Notes under the pieces: generated by a model | The model's database searches: none | What the model saw: the letters and a program-made list of their open reading frames with translations, nothing else | What the model was told of the DNA's origin: nothing | Program-made: the position numbers and the translations under genes | Part shown: positions 37,578 through 47,834 of the stretch, in pieces | How the letters are laid out: each line of letters begins with the position of its first letter | How positions within the stretch are numbered: the first letter of the stretch is position 1 | Assembly (NCBI RefSeq): GCF_008632075.1 | Contig: NZ_VWVM01000012.1 | Location: forward strand, 92,292 to 156,291 | Direction: 5' to 3' | Origin: Candidatus Pantoea gossypiicola | GTDB taxonomy: Bacteria; Pseudomonadota; Gammaproteobacteria; Enterobacterales; Enterobacteriaceae | DNA length: 64,000 bases

Positions 37578-38060
37578 CTATTTATCGCGCGGGGCTTGTG
37601 ACGGACGCTGAATCATCGCCATGCCTTTCAGAAAGTTGCGCAGAATCTGATCGCCACACTCGCGGTAGTTTTTATGATCAGGCTTGCGGAAAATCGCGCC
37701 GACTTCAGCCTGCGAAACGGTAAAGTTTACGCGTTTGAGCACGTCAGGGATATCGGTGGTTTTCAAATCGAAAGCGATGCGCAGTTTTTTCATGAAGATA
37801 TTGTTAGTCATCTTGCGCTCAATCGACGGGGCGGGCGCGTCTTCACTCTTGCCGCGACGGTAAAAGATCAGGCCATTCAGGAAATAACCCATCAGCACAT
37901 CGGGGCAGGGACGGAACGCTGCATCGTCATCTTTTTTCAGCCACGCCTGAATATCCGCCAGCGGCACGTCACATTCTGCCAGCGCAAAAATCTCCACCAT
38001 TTTGGCATCGCTCAGGTTGAGCATGTAGCGCACGCTGCGCAGAATATCATTGTTAGTCAT
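37578..38060 (-). CDS. yehS: DUF1456 protein YehS
   Basis: This 160-residue cytoplasmic protein consists of two DUF1456 repeats. Each half has the pattern M(T)NN-x-(I/F)-x-x-x-(V/L)R and a terminal FL(K/N)G motif: MTNNDILRSVRYML with GYFLNGLIFY, then MTNNIFMKKLRIAF with RNFLKGMAMI. The function is unknown. In E. coli yehS lies elsewhere, so its position between yigM and metR is unusual. It is transcribed like metR and follows it by 83 bases. Confidence 0.92.
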   Translation of the reverse strand: MTNNDILRSVRYMLNLSDAKMVEIFALAECDVPLADIQAWLKKDDDAAFRPCPDVLMGYFLNGLIFYRRGKSEDAPAPSIERKMTNNIFMKKLRIAFDLKTTDIPDVLKRVNFTVSQAEVGAIFRKPDHKNYRECGDQILRNFLKGMAMIQRPSQAPRDK

Positions 38061-38143
38061 GGTGAGATCTTCTCATGGTCAGTCGACAGGCTGCGCATTA
38101 TAGGGGATTTTGCCCGCGTTCGCGCAGGTTTGTGCCCGCCAGA

Positions 38144-39070
38144 TTACCGCTGTAACACCGTACCGGCCAGCGCGGCGTCGCGCACAAATGGCAGATGCTC
38201 ACAGGCGTGCTGTCGGGCAAAGCGGATAAAGGCTTCCAGCACCGGCTGACGCTGTTCCCCTTCGCGTACGGCTGCATAAAGACGGCTCCAGAGCCCATCA
38301 CCCAGTGTGCGCGTCACGACCAGACCTTGCTTCTCAAAACTCTCCACCACCCAGTGCGGCAGTGCGGCAATCCCCATTCGTGCCGACACCATCTGAATCA
38401 TCAGCAGGGTGTTATCCACACTTTTCAGGGCCGGACTGACGCCAGCGGGCTGCAGGAAGTGACGCCAGATATCCAGACGCTGACGCTGTACCGGATAGAT
38501 CATCAACACTTCATCGGCTAAATCTTCCGGCGAAATCTGCTCAACCTGCGCCAGCGGGTGATCCGTCGCCAGCACCAGCCGTACTTCATAATCAAACATC
38601 GGCGAGTAGAACAGGCCAGAGCGCGCCAGAATGTCGGAGGTCAGCACTACATCCAACTCACCCTGTTGCAGAGCAGGCTGCGGATCAAAGGTTACGCCTG
38701 ATTTGAAATCCATCACGACCTGCGGCCAGCTCTGACGGAATTTATCCAGCGCGGGCGTCAGCCACTGAATGCAACTGTGACACTCAATCGCCACCCGCAG
38801 CGTGGTCTGATGCGGCTCATGGCAGGCCTGCAACGCCTGCTGAATCTGCGGCAGCACCTGCTCTGCCAGTTGCAGCAGAATATCGCCCTGCGGCGTAAAG
38901 CGCAGTGGCTGACTTTTACGGACGAACAGGCGGAATCCCAGCCGCTGCTCCAGATCGCTGAACTGGTGAGACAACGCCGATTGCGTCTGATGAAGCTGGG
39001 CTGCTGCTGCCGCCAGCGATCCCGTATTGCGCAGAGCCTGAAGCGTCCGCAGGTGCTTGAGTTCGATCAT
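38144..39070 (-). CDS. metR: Methionine regulon activator MetR
   Basis: MetR is a LysR-type regulator that activates metE and metH with homocysteine as co-effector. The 308-residue protein has an N-terminal winged helix-turn-helix ([26 protein letters not shown] through [11 protein letters not shown]) and a periplasmic-binding-like effector domain. It is divergent from metE and shares a 144-base control region with it, as in E. coli. The motif TGAG-AGTCC-TTCA at 39070-39082 resembles a MetR box next to its own start. Confidence 0.96.
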   Translation of the reverse strand: MIELKHLRTLQALRNTGSLAAAAAQLHQTQSALSHQFSDLEQRLGFRLFVRKSQPLRFTPQGDILLQLAEQVLPQIQQALQACHEPHQTTLRVAIECHSCIQWLTPALDKFRQSWPQVVMDFKSGVTFDPQPALQQGELDVVLTSDILARSGLFYSPMFDYEVRLVLATDHPLAQVEQISPEDLADEVLMIYPVQRQRLDIWRHFLQPAGVSPALKSVDNTLLMIQMVSARMGIAALPHWVVESFEKQGLVVTRTLGDGLWSRLYAAVREGEQRQPVLEAFIRFARQHACEHLPFVRDAALAGTVLQR

Positions 39071-39142
39071 GAGAGTCCTTCACATCGAAAATGAACATAT
39101 TGCGCTTGAGCAACATACAGTACCCGCAGAGTATAGCAGTGT

Positions 39143-39166
39143 AAACATCTGGACGGCTAAACATCT
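39143..39166. promoter_or_regulatory. MetJ operator: three tandem met boxes
   Basis: AAACATCT, GGACGGCT and AAACATCT are contiguous 8-mers. Each agrees with the met box AGACGTCT at six of eight positions. MetJ with S-adenosylmethionine binds tandem boxes cooperatively. The operator lies 49 bases before metE and between the divergent metR and metE starts. Confidence 0.8.
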
Positions 39167-39214
39167 TTGGCTGCCCATTTAAGCCAAAGTGAAAGATTAT
39201 CTGGAGAACAGCAT

Positions 39215-41485
39215 ATGACTATCCTGAACCATACCCTCGGCTTTCCCCGTATTGGTCTGCGTCGTGAACTGAAAAAAGCCCTGGAGCGTTACTGGGCGGG
39301 CGACAGCACGAAGCAGGCGCTACTGGCGACGGGCCGCGAGCTGCGTGCGCGACACTGGCAACAACAGAAAGAGGCGGGCGTCGATCTGCTGCCGGTCGGC
39401 GATTTTGCCTGGTATGATCATGTGCTGACTACCAGCCTGCTGCTGGGCAACGTGCCCGCGCGTCATCAGAACAAAGAAGGGACCGTTGATCTCGACACGC
39501 TGTTTCGTGTGGGGCGCGGTCGTGCGCCGACTGGCGAGCCTGCGGCGGCGGCAGAAATGACGAAATGGTTTAACACCAACTATCACTACATGGTGCCGGA
39601 ATTTACTCAGGGCCAGACCTTTAAACTGACCTGGACTCAGCTACTGGATGAGGTGGATGAGGCGCTGGCGCTGGGCCACAACATCAAACCGGTACTGCTG
39701 GGACCCGTGACGTATCTGTGGCTGGGTAAAGTTAAAGGTGAGCCTTTTGAACGTCTGTCGCTGCTGGAAAGGATTCTGCCGGTTTACCAGCAGGTGCTGG
39801 CAGAATTGGCGAAGCGCGGCATCGATTGGGTTCAAATCGATGAACCCGCCCTGGCGCTTGAGCTGCCGCAGACGTGGCGCGACGCTTTTAAACCGGCGTA
39901 TGACGCCTTGCAGGGGCAGAGCAGGCTGCTGCTGACCACCTATTTTGACAGTATCGGCCAGAACATTGATGTCATTCGTGAGCTCCCGGTACAGGGTCTG
40001 CATGTCGATCTGGTCCATGGCTGCGATGATATTGAGCAATTGAATCAGCAACTGCCCGCCAGCTGGTTGCTGTCGCTGGGGGTGATCAATGGGCGTAATG
40101 TCTGGCGCGCCGATCTGAGCCGCTGGTTCAGCCGTCTGCAACCGCTCATCACCCAGCGTCAACAGCTGTGGATCGGCTCTTCCTGCTCGTTGCTGCACAG
40201 CCCAATCGACCTCAGCGTCGAGACCCGTCTGGATGATGAGGTCAAAAGCTGGTTCGCCTTTGCGCTGCAGAAATGTACGGAGCTCTCGCTGCTGAGTCAG
40301 GCACTGAATAACAATGATGCGACGCTGCTGGACGCCTGGAGCGCACCGGTGCACGCCCGCGCTCACTCCCGCCGCGTGCATAACGCGGCGGTGGGCCAGC
40401 GGCTGCAGGCCATTGCGCCGCAGCACAGTGAGCGCCAGAACGCCTACCCGGTGCGGGCAGTGCTGCAGCGTCAGCGTTTCAATCTCCCCGCCTGGCCCAC
40501 TACCACCATCGGCTCATTTCCGCAGACCACTGAAATTCGCGGCCTGCGCCTCGACTTCAGGCAGGGCCGTCTCGACAACAACCATTACCGCACCGGCATC
40601 GCGGAGCACATAAAACAGGCGATTACCGAACAGGAGCGGCTGGGACTGGATGTGCTGGTGCATGGTGAAGCGGAACGCAACGACATGGTTGAATACTTCG
40701 GCGAGCATCTGGAGGGATTTGTCTTTACCCAGAATGGCTGGGTACAGAGCTACGGCTCCCGCTGTGTGAAACCGCCTGTGATCATCGGCGATGTCAGTCG
40801 TCCAGAGGCGATCACCGTTGAGTGGGCGAAGTATGCGCAGTCGCTGACCGACAAGCCGGTAAAAGGAATGCTGACCGGCCCGGTGACGATTCTGTGCTGG
40901 TCATTCCCGCGTGAAGATGTGCCACGGGAAATCATCGCGAAGCAGATCGCGCTGGCGCTGCGTGACGAAGTGGAAGACCTGGAGAAAGCAGGCATTGGTA
41001 TTATTCAGATCGATGAGCCTGCACTGCGTGAAGGTCTGCCACTGCATCAGTCTGAGTGGGCGGACTATCTGAACTGGGCTGTGGAGGCGTTCCGACTGAA
41101 TGCGGCGGTGGCGCGGGATGAAACCCAGATTCACACGCATATGTGTTACTGCGAGTTCAACGACATCATGGATGCCATTGCGGCGCTGGATGCGGATGTG
41201 ATCACGATTGAAACCTCACGATCTGATATGGACTTACTGGAGTCGTTTGAAGACTTTGAGTATCCGAATGAAATCGGCCCCGGCGTCTATGACATTCACT
41301 CGCCCAATGTTCCCAGCGTGGCGTGGATAGAGGCGCTGTTGCTGAAGGCAGCGAAACGGATTCCGGAAGCGCGTCTGTGGGTAAACCCGGACTGCGGTCT
41401 GAAAACGCGTGGCTGGACGGAAACACGTCAGGCGCTGGCCAATATGGTGAAGGCGGCGAAGAAACTGCGTGGTGAGACGGCGTAG
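39215..41485 (+). CDS. metE: Cobalamin-independent methionine synthase
   Basis: MetE methylates homocysteine from 5-methyltetrahydropteroyltri-glutamate, using a zinc centre. The ATG at 39215 with GGAG upstream gives 756 residues (E. coli 753). The N-terminal barrel opens [20 protein letters not shown]. The C-terminal barrel carries zinc ligands H642 and C644 ([11 protein letters not shown]), the glutamate of IETSRSD and C727 ([10 protein letters not shown]). Expression should depend on MetR activation and MetJ repression, given the control region. Confidence 0.98.
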   Translation: MTILNHTLGFPRIGLRRELKKALERYWAGDSTKQALLATGRELRARHWQQQKEAGVDLLPVGDFAWYDHVLTTSLLLGNVPARHQNKEGTVDLDTLFRVGRGRAPTGEPAAAAEMTKWFNTNYHYMVPEFTQGQTFKLTWTQLLDEVDEALALGHNIKPVLLGPVTYLWLGKVKGEPFERLSLLERILPVYQQVLAELAKRGIDWVQIDEPALALELPQTWRDAFKPAYDALQGQSRLLLTTYFDSIGQNIDVIRELPVQGLHVDLVHGCDDIEQLNQQLPASWLLSLGVINGRNVWRADLSRWFSRLQPLITQRQQLWIGSSCSLLHSPIDLSVETRLDDEVKSWFAFALQKCTELSLLSQALNNNDATLLDAWSAPVHARAHSRRVHNAAVGQRLQAIAPQHSERQNAYPVRAVLQRQRFNLPAWPTTTIGSFPQTTEIRGLRLDFRQGRLDNNHYRTGIAEHIKQAITEQERLGLDVLVHGEAERNDMVEYFGEHLEGFVFTQNGWVQSYGSRCVKPPVIIGDVSRPEAITVEWAKYAQSLTDKPVKGMLTGPVTILCWSFPREDVPREIIAKQIALALRDEVEDLEKAGIGIIQIDEPALREGLPLHQSEWADYLNWAVEAFRLNAAVARDETQIHTHMCYCEFNDIMDAIAALDADVITIETSRSDMDLLESFEDFEYPNEIGPGVYDIHSPNVPSVAWIEALLLKAAKRIPEARLWVNPDCGLKTRGWTETRQALANMVKAAKKLRGETA

Positions 41486-41510
41486 GAAATCTGGTCTAAG
41501 TGGCAAAAAC

Positions 41511-41540
41511 AGGGGCGCAGAAGCGCCCCTTGTTCATTTA
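41511..41540. terminator. Terminator between metE and dlhH
   Basis: AGGGGCGC / GCGCCCCT with loop AGAA forms a perfect 8-bp stem followed by a T-rich stretch. It lies between the convergent metE and dienelactone hydrolase genes. Confidence 0.85.
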
Positions 41541-42371
41541 TTTTGATGCCACGCCATACTGCCTGAACCAGGCCAGCATCCGCTGCCAGCCATCATTGGC
41601 TGATTCAGCATGGTAACTCGGACGGTAGTCAGCATTAAACGCGTGCCCCGCCTCGGGATAGACGATGATCTCGGCGGTCGCATTGGCGGCATGCAGCGCC
41701 TGACGCATCTGCTCGACGCTCTCCAGTGGAATGCCGTCATCCTGACCACCATACAAACCCAACACCGGCGCACTTAGATCGACCGCAACATCAATTGGAT
41801 GCTTCTGCTGCTTCAGCGTGCGCTCGCCGATTAATCGTCCATACCAGGCAACCGCGGCGCGTAGCTGTGGGTTATGCGCGGCGTAGAGCCAGGTGATGCG
41901 GCCACCCCAGCAAAAACCGGTGATGCCCATGCGACGGATATCACCGCCGTTACGTGCTGCCCAGTTAGCGGCATGATCGAGATCGGCCAGTACCTGCGTA
42001 TCCGGCACTTTGCTGACCAGTTCGCTGAACAGCGTCGGGATATCGTTATACTCAGTCGGGTCGCCTTCGCGGAAATAGAGCTCAGGAGCAATCGCCAGAT
42101 AGCCTTCCAGTGCCAGACGGCGGCAGATGTCCCGGATGTGCTCATGGACACCAAAGATCTCCTGCACCACCAGCACCACAGGCAACGGGCCTTCCGCTGA
42201 GTGCGGTTTTGCAAAAAATGCCGGCATGTTTTCGCCCTGGCTGGGCACTGAGGTTTCACCTGAGTGAATGGCCGGGCTTTGGGTAATAATGGTAGTAGAG
42301 GCGGTGGGCTGCACGGCAGGGGCAAAGCCGCCCGTCGCCGGTTTTTGTGCCATATTGTCACTGGGTTTCAT
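41538..42371 (-). CDS. ysgA: Dienelactone hydrolase family protein (YsgA)
   Basis: This 277-residue alpha/beta hydrolase belongs to the dienelactone hydrolase family. The nucleophile is the cysteine of GFCWGG, with acidic residue in LYGGQDDGIP and histidine in EAGHAFNADYRPSYH. VVQEIFGVHEHIRDICRRLA is a family landmark. The substrate in enterobacteria is not known. A second ATG six codons in is possible. The gene is convergent with metE and divergent from udp, as in E. coli. Confidence 0.93.
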   Translation of the reverse strand: MKPSDNMAQKPATGGFAPAVQPTASTTIITQSPAIHSGETSVPSQGENMPAFFAKPHSAEGPLPVVLVVQEIFGVHEHIRDICRRLALEGYLAIAPELYFREGDPTEYNDIPTLFSELVSKVPDTQVLADLDHAANWAARNGGDIRRMGITGFCWGGRITWLYAAHNPQLRAAVAWYGRLIGERTLKQQKHPIDVAVDLSAPVLGLYGGQDDGIPLESVEQMRQALHAANATAEIIVYPEAGHAFNADYRPSYHAESANDGWQRMLAWFRQYGVASK

Positions 42372-42547
42372 TATTCTCTCCGTGCAAGCATTTGCGCAAT
42401 CACGTAACTATAGCCTGGCCGTAAAGCGTATGCGTCCAGGTGTCAGGTAACAGAATCAGCAGCGAATAAAATCATCCACCTCTTTAACATTGCGCCGGCC
42501 CTGACACAGCCTCGCTAAAGGCTATCCGGACGAATAAGACATAATTT

Positions 42548-42642
42548 TGTGACTAAAATCACATTTTATCTTCCATGAAATGTAACTTTCATTTTCTTAA
42601 GTGAATGCTGTCACATATTTATCGGGCGTGCTGGCGTAGAGT
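42548..42642 (+). promoter_or_regulatory. udp promoter with two CRP sites
   Basis: A perfect CRP site TGTGA-CTAAAA-TCACA (42548-42563) and a near-perfect one AGTGA-ATGCTG-TCACA (42600-42615) have centres 52 bases apart. A -10 box TAGAGT (42637-42642) puts the start near 42649, so the sites lie at about -41.5 and -93.5. This is the arrangement of CytR-controlled nucleoside promoters such as deoP2 and udp, with CytR binding between. Confidence 0.85.
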
Positions 42643-42675
42643 GGCGTGCTACCTTCCCTTAACAGGAGTCTGAAA

Positions 42676-43437
42676 ATGACACAGTCTGACGTTTTCCATC
42701 TTGGCCTGACAAAAGCCGATCTGCAGGGCGCGACCCTGGCGATTGTGCCGGGCGACCCGGAACGTGTGAAGAAAATTGCCGGACTGATGGAAGATGCCAC
42801 GCATCTCGCCTCACACCGTGAATTTACCTCCTGGCTGGCAAAACTTGATGGCAAGCCGGTCATTGTCTGCTCAACGGGCATCGGCGGTCCTTCTACATCG
42901 ATTGCGGTCGAAGAACTGGCGCAGCTTGGCGTGCGTACCTTCCTGCGTGTCGGTACCACAGGTGCTATCCAGCCACACATTAACGTCGGCGATGTGCTGG
43001 TGACCACTGCGTCCGTTCGCCTGGACGGAGCAAGCCTGCATTTTGCCCCGATGGAATTCCCGGCTGTCGCTGACTTCGCCTGCACCACCGCACTGGTTGC
43101 CGCCGCTGAAGCCTGTGGCGCGAAAACCCACATTGGCATCACCGCCTCTTCTGACACTTTCTATCCGGGCCAGGAGCGCTACGACACTGTTTCAGGCCGC
43201 GTCGTCAGTCGTTTCAAAGGATCGATGAAAGAGTGGCAGGAGATGGGCGTTCTCAACTATGAGATGGAATCTGCAACGCTGTTAACCATGTGCGCCAGCC
43301 AGGGTCTGCGGGCCGGCATGGTCGCGGGCGTGATTGTGAACCGTACTCAGAAAGAGATCCCGGATGCGGCCTCCATGAAGCAGACAGAAAGTGACGCAGT
43401 GAAGATTGTGGTCGAAGCGGCGCGTCGTTTATTATAA
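42676..43437 (+). CDS. udp: Uridine phosphorylase
   Basis: Udp cleaves uridine with phosphate to uracil and ribose-1-phosphate. The ATG at 42676, behind AGGAG, gives 253 residues as in E. coli. NP-I family signatures include [13 protein letters not shown], the phosphate-binding [20 protein letters not shown] and RIGTTG-type loop, and [17 protein letters not shown] with the ribose-binding Glu-Met-Glu. Control by CRP and CytR is expected from the upstream sites. Confidence 0.98.
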   Translation: MTQSDVFHLGLTKADLQGATLAIVPGDPERVKKIAGLMEDATHLASHREFTSWLAKLDGKPVIVCSTGIGGPSTSIAVEELAQLGVRTFLRVGTTGAIQPHINVGDVLVTTASVRLDGASLHFAPMEFPAVADFACTTALVAAAEACGAKTHIGITASSDTFYPGQERYDTVSGRVVSRFKGSMKEWQEMGVLNYEMESATLLTMCASQGLRAGMVAGVIVNRTQKEIPDAASMKQTESDAVKIVVEAARRLL

Positions 43438-43448
43438 CGACCGCGTCT

Positions 43449-43486
43449 GGCAGCAGGTTTTTTGTCCAGACTCAAAACCTGTTGCC
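43449..43486 (+). terminator. Terminator-like hairpin after udp
   Basis: GGCAGCAGGTTTT pairs with AAAACCTGTTGCC across a 12-base loop, starting 12 bases after the udp stop. The inner part could also fold as GTCTGG/CCAGAC. Confidence 0.6.
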
Positions 43487-43529
43487 GGTAGTTAACGGCG
43501 CGTAACATCAGTGAAACCTGAGAGTGTTT

Positions 43530-44798
43530 ATGCGCAATACGATTCCTGTCCGACGTCCTGTCCCTGGCGCTACCCCTGCGGCAATCAATGCCCGTCTGGA
43601 ACGCAGCGCCGAACGTTTTCGCGCCGCCATGCAGCAGGGTGACCATGCGCTGGCTGCCCGATGCTGCGAAGAAGTCTTGCGCTCCATGCCCAATCAGATG
43701 CAGGTGCTGAGCGACTACGCGCTCTGCCTGCTGCGTCTGGGTCAGTACAATAAATCGTACAAAATCTACCAGAAGATTTATCAGTCACCGCCCGCTGTGC
43801 AGGCGACAGCTTCTGAAACCTGGCTGGACGGCTTAACCGAAGTGTGCGGCTGGCTGGATAAAAAGGAAGAGGTGGCACGTTTTGGTCTGGCGTCACTGAT
43901 GCGCTCTGATGCGCGTTTCAGTCAGGGACAGCGTGCCGCGTTTCCTGCTCCGCAACCTGAGCCTGCCGATCTCAGCCAGCCGCATCAGAATGTCATCGCC
44001 TTCTGCCTGTATGGCGATCAGCCACGCTATTGCGAAACGCTGATTAAAAACGTTGAGATGGCGCCTGAGTTCTATCCCGGCTGGGTTTGTCGCATCTACC
44101 TTGATGACAGCGTGCCGCAGCATGTCTGGCAGCGCCTGGACCAGCCACATGTCCAGCTGGTCGATATGTCTCACGAGAAAACGCTGTTTCCGACCCTGTG
44201 GCGTTTTCTGGTGCTCGACGATCCGGCGGTGAAGCGGTTTATCGTGCGCGATGCTGACTCGCTGCTTTCAGAGCGCGAAGCGGCGGCGGTTAACGCCTGG
44301 CTGGCATCGCCTTACTGGTTCCACCATATGCGTGATTACTTTTCCCATACCGAACTGCTGCTGGCAGGGATGTGGGGCGGCTGTCACGGCGTCTTCCTGA
44401 ATGTGGAACAGGCGATGCGTGATTTCATTGCACAGTATCAGGGCAGCCAGCGCTTCACCGATCAATATTTCCTCAAAGTGGTGTTATGGCCGACAGTGCG
44501 TGAAAGTCTCCTGAGCCATGATGAGCTGTTCAATTTTCATCAGGCCCAGGCGTGGCCTGATCATGCGCCGGTGCGCTGGCAGACGCCGCATTTCCACGTT
44601 GGCAGCAATGCCGGCTTTGCCAGTATGACCGGTAAATCCAGCGCCCCTGAAGGGAGCAGACAGCGCGTCGCGATCACCTCCGGCGAGAAAACCTGGCACT
44701 ATCTGGCGCAGGTTAAAAACGGCGAGTGGCTATTGCCGATGCCATTCTTCCTGATTGATGAGTGGCAGGCTGGAAAGCTGACGGTAGCGGCCCTGTAA
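43530..44798 (+). CDS. TPR protein with glycosyltransferase-like C-terminal domain, function unknown
   Basis: This 422-residue protein is absent at this place in E. coli K-12. Residues 20-100 form TPR-like helical pairs (RFRAAMQQGDHALAARCCEE, LSDYALCLLRLGQYNKSYKI). Residues 150-400 look like a GT-A-type transferase: NVIAFCLYGDQPRYCETLI, then a basic strand and FIVRDADSLLSERE with a DxD motif (D241, D243). MWGGCHGVF and FTDQYFLKVVLWP follow. There is no signal peptide or membrane helix. A sugar-nucleotide-dependent transferase is a reasonable guess only. The ATG at 43530 follows GAGAG. It lies between udp and rmuC. Confidence 0.8.
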   Translation: MRNTIPVRRPVPGATPAAINARLERSAERFRAAMQQGDHALAARCCEEVLRSMPNQMQVLSDYALCLLRLGQYNKSYKIYQKIYQSPPAVQATASETWLDGLTEVCGWLDKKEEVARFGLASLMRSDARFSQGQRAAFPAPQPEPADLSQPHQNVIAFCLYGDQPRYCETLIKNVEMAPEFYPGWVCRIYLDDSVPQHVWQRLDQPHVQLVDMSHEKTLFPTLWRFLVLDDPAVKRFIVRDADSLLSEREAAAVNAWLASPYWFHHMRDYFSHTELLLAGMWGGCHGVFLNVEQAMRDFIAQYQGSQRFTDQYFLKVVLWPTVRESLLSHDELFNFHQAQAWPDHAPVRWQTPHFHVGSNAGFASMTGKSSAPEGSRQRVAITSGEKTWHYLAQVKNGEWLLPMPFFLIDEWQAGKLTVAAL

Positions 44799-44883
44799 GA
44801 CGCTGAATGTCGGCAAATTTATCTGGACATTCATACAGTGCGACTCTACCTTTTTCCTCAGCAGCCTGAGTCGCGGGGAAATC

Positions 44884-46383
44884 ATGGATCAGCACATCAT
44901 TATCAGCGCCTGTCTGGCGCTTGCCGGGTTGGGGATTGGCTTTATGCTGGCACAGTTACGTGCCAGCCATCAGGTCGCCAGTTTTCAGACCGAGCGCCGT
45001 CTGCAGGAAGAGGCGCAACAGCGCCAGCAGCAGCAGATCGAACAGCTTCAGCAGCAGACGCAACAGCGTGAGCAGGAGCTGCGTCAGCTTCATGGCGCGC
45101 TGAGCGGGGCCAATGAGCGCCTGCAACAGCTCGATTACTGGCGCAATGAAAGCGAACAGCTTAATCGTGAACTGCGCAATCAGCTGGAGGTTAACAGCGC
45201 GCAGGAAGCAGAGCTGCGCGAAGTGACCATCCGCCTTGAAGAGACCCGTTTTGCCGCTGAAGAGAAACAGCGCCTGCTGACCAACAGCGAGCAACGCCTC
45301 AGCGCCCAGTTTGAAAACCTCGCTAACCGTATTTTCGAAAACAGCGGCCGTCGCGTCGATGAACAGAACCGCCAGAGTCTGGACGGGCTGATTGGTCCGC
45401 TGCGTGAACAGCTGGATGGCTTTCGCCGTCAGGTGCATGAAAGCTTTGGTGCAGAAGCGCGTGAACGGCACACCCTGACGCATGAAATCCGGCAGTTACA
45501 GCAGCTGAATGCGCAGATGGCACAGGAGGCGCTTAACCTGACCAAAGCGCTCAAGGGCGACAATAAAATTCAGGGTAACTGGGGTGAAGTCGTGCTGAGC
45601 CGGGTACTGGAGGCTTCCGGGCTGCGTGAAGGCTACGAATATGACACCCAGGTCAGCATCCAGTCAGAACAGCAGGGCCGGATGCAACCGGATGTCATTG
45701 TGCGTCTGCCGCAGGGCAAAGATGTCGTGGTGGACGCCAAAATGACGCTGGTGGCCTATGAACGCTACTTCAATGCGGATGATGAGATTGAACGTGAGCA
45801 GGCGATCCAGGAGCATGTCAGCGCCATGCGGGCGCACATTCGCCTGTTGGGACGAAAAGATTATCAACAATTGCCCGGTTTACGGTCGCTGGATTATGTG
45901 TTGATGTTCATTCCGGTCGAGCCGGCCTTTTTGCTGGCGATTGACCGCCAGCCTGAGTTGATTGGCGAGGCGCTGCAGCAGAACATTATGCTGGTCAGTC
46001 CCACCACGCTGCTGGTGGCGCTGCGTACCATTAACAATCTCTGGCGCTATGAGCATCAGAGCCGCAATGCGCAGCGTATTGCTGACCGGGCCACGCGCCT
46101 CTATGACAAAATGCGACTGTTTGTGGATGACATGAGCGGCATTGGCCACAGCCTGGATAAGGCGCAGAACAGCTATCGTGAGGCGATGAAAAAGCTGGCA
46201 GAAGGGCGCGGCAACCTGATTGCGCAGACGGAAGGATTTCGTGCGCTGGGCGTGGAGATCAAACGACCCATCAATCCTCAGCTGGCTGAACGGGCCATGC
46301 CGGAAAGCCGGGCCGCTGACGACGCAGATGACGACAGGGATGCGGATGAGAGTGAGAGGCGTGTGAGGCGTCTCCACGAATAG
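44884..46383 (+). CDS. rmuC: DNA recombination protein RmuC
   Basis: RmuC limits recombination at inverted repeats and belongs to the PD-(D/E)XK nuclease-like group. The 499-residue protein has an N-terminal membrane helix (about 5-22), a long glutamine/glutamate-rich coiled coil (about 30-220), and the conserved core IQGNWGEVVLSRVLEASGL, RMQPDVIVRLPQGKDVVVDAKM and MFIPVEPAFLLAI. The C-terminal tail is acidic. It precedes ubiE as in E. coli. Confidence 0.95.
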   Translation: MDQHIIISACLALAGLGIGFMLAQLRASHQVASFQTERRLQEEAQQRQQQQIEQLQQQTQQREQELRQLHGALSGANERLQQLDYWRNESEQLNRELRNQLEVNSAQEAELREVTIRLEETRFAAEEKQRLLTNSEQRLSAQFENLANRIFENSGRRVDEQNRQSLDGLIGPLREQLDGFRRQVHESFGAEARERHTLTHEIRQLQQLNAQMAQEALNLTKALKGDNKIQGNWGEVVLSRVLEASGLREGYEYDTQVSIQSEQQGRMQPDVIVRLPQGKDVVVDAKMTLVAYERYFNADDEIEREQAIQEHVSAMRAHIRLLGRKDYQQLPGLRSLDYVLMFIPVEPAFLLAIDRQPELIGEALQQNIMLVSPTTLLVALRTINNLWRYEHQSRNAQRIADRATRLYDKMRLFVDDMSGIGHSLDKAQNSYREAMKKLAEGRGNLIAQTEGFRALGVEIKRPINPQLAERAMPESRAADDADDDRDADESERRVRRLHE

Positions 46384-46458
46384 TATGGGCGCAGCGTGCC
46401 TGACTTCCGTGACTCTGATACACTTCGGGAAGTATTGTTTGTGGAGCAGGTAAAACCG

Positions 46459-47217
46459 ATGGCAGATGAATCACAGCAGGAAACTACCCATTTTGGCTTT
46501 CAGACGGTCGCCAAAAGCGAAAAAGCTGACAAAGTCGCGGATGTGTTTCACTCCGTAGCAGCAAAATATGACCTGATGAACGATTTGATGTCGTTTGGCG
46601 TCCATCGTATCTGGAAGCGTTTTACCATTGACAGCAGCGGCGTGCGTCGCGGTCAGCGCGTGTTAGATCTGGCGGGTGGTACCGGCGATCTCACCGCCAA
46701 ATTCTCTCGCCTGGTGGGTGAAACCGGTCAGGTTGTACTGGCGGATATCAACAGCTCCATGCTGAAGATGGGCCGCGAGAAACTGCGCAATCAGGGCGTG
46801 GTGGGCAACGTCAGTTATGTCCAGGCCAACGCAGAAGCGCTGCCTTTCCCTGATAACTATTTCGACTGCATCACTATCTCCTTTGGTCTGCGCAACGTCA
46901 CGGAAAAAGAGAAGGCGCTGGCCTCTATGTTCCGCGTCCTTAAGCCGGGCGGACGCCTGCTGGTGCTGGAGTTCTCTAAGCCCGTTCTGGATCCGCTGAG
47001 CAAAGCGTATGACGCCTACTCTTTCCACATTCTGCCGCGCATCGGACAACTGGTGGCGCAGGATGCAGACAGCTATCGCTATCTGGCCGAATCGATCCGC
47101 ATGCATCCCGATCAGGAGACCCTGAAAGCGATGATGAACGATGTCGGTTTTGAAAATACCACTTACTCCAATATGACCGGCGGCATTGTTGCGCTGCATC
47201 GTGGATTTAAGTTCTGA
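46459..47217 (+). CDS. ubiE: Ubiquinone/menaquinone C-methyltransferase
   Basis: UbiE C-methylates demethylmenaquinone and 2-octaprenyl-6-methoxy-benzoquinol. The ATG at 46459 gives 252 residues starting [17 protein letters not shown] (E. coli 251). It is a class I SAM methyltransferase with motif [38 protein letters not shown] and the C-terminal [17 protein letters not shown]. The frame stays open for 21 codons upstream without a good start. It opens the ubiEJB cluster. Confidence 0.97.
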   Translation: MADESQQETTHFGFQTVAKSEKADKVADVFHSVAAKYDLMNDLMSFGVHRIWKRFTIDSSGVRRGQRVLDLAGGTGDLTAKFSRLVGETGQVVLADINSSMLKMGREKLRNQGVVGNVSYVQANAEALPFPDNYFDCITISFGLRNVTEKEKALASMFRVLKPGGRLLVLEFSKPVLDPLSKAYDAYSFHILPRIGQLVAQDADSYRYLAESIRMHPDQETLKAMMNDVGFENTTYSNMTGGIVALHRGFKF

Positions 47218-47228
47218 GTGAGATGGTA

Positions 47229-47834
47229 ATGAACCTGACGCCCTTGATTACCGCGGGTCTGGAAACGGCGCTGAACCGTATTCTCTATCGCGATCGTGGC
47301 CTGAAAGCAGCGCGGCAACGCCTGAATGGCAAAGTGCTGACGCTGCGCCTGAGTGAGTTTTCGCATCCGCTGGTGCTGGTTTTCAGTGAGCAGCAGCTGG
47401 ACGTATTAGCGGACTGGCAGGATCGCAGTGACTGCATGGTGATTACTTCGCTGAAAACGCTGCCAAAGCTGCGCGATCGCCAGCAGCTGACGCCGCTGAT
47501 CCGCAGCGGTGAGCTGCAGGTTGAAGGTGACCTGCAGGTGGTGCAGCAGTTCTCCGCGCTGATGGATCTGGCTGAGCTGGATCCGGCGGAATATCTGGCT
47601 CCCTGGATCGGCGATATCGCCGCTCAGGGTATCAGTCAGCGCTCACAACAGGCATTCCGCTTCTTAAAAGGTGAAGTGCAGCGTCGTCAGGATTATCTCG
47701 GACAGGCCATTACCGAAGAGTGGCGTGTTGCGCCTGGCTCGCTGGAGTTAGCCTGGTTTTCTGAGGAGGTCGACGCGATGGAACGTTCGCTTGAGGCGCT
47801 TGATGCGCGTCTGGCGCAGCTGGAGGCAAAATGA
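47229..47834 (+). CDS. ubiJ: Ubiquinone biosynthesis accessory factor UbiJ
   Basis: UbiJ has an SCP2-like lipid-binding domain and works with UbiK to carry ubiquinone intermediates within the Ubi metabolon. The ATG at 47229 gives 201 residues as in E. coli, and an ATG two codons earlier is possible. Landmarks are [20 protein letters not shown] and [20 protein letters not shown]. The C-terminus is a short coiled coil. It overlaps ubiB by four bases. Confidence 0.94.
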   Translation: MNLTPLITAGLETALNRILYRDRGLKAARQRLNGKVLTLRLSEFSHPLVLVFSEQQLDVLADWQDRSDCMVITSLKTLPKLRDRQQLTPLIRSGELQVEGDLQVVQQFSALMDLAELDPAEYLAPWIGDIAAQGISQRSQQAFRFLKGEVQRRQDYLGQAITEEWRVAPGSLELAWFSEEVDAMERSLEALDARLAQLEAK

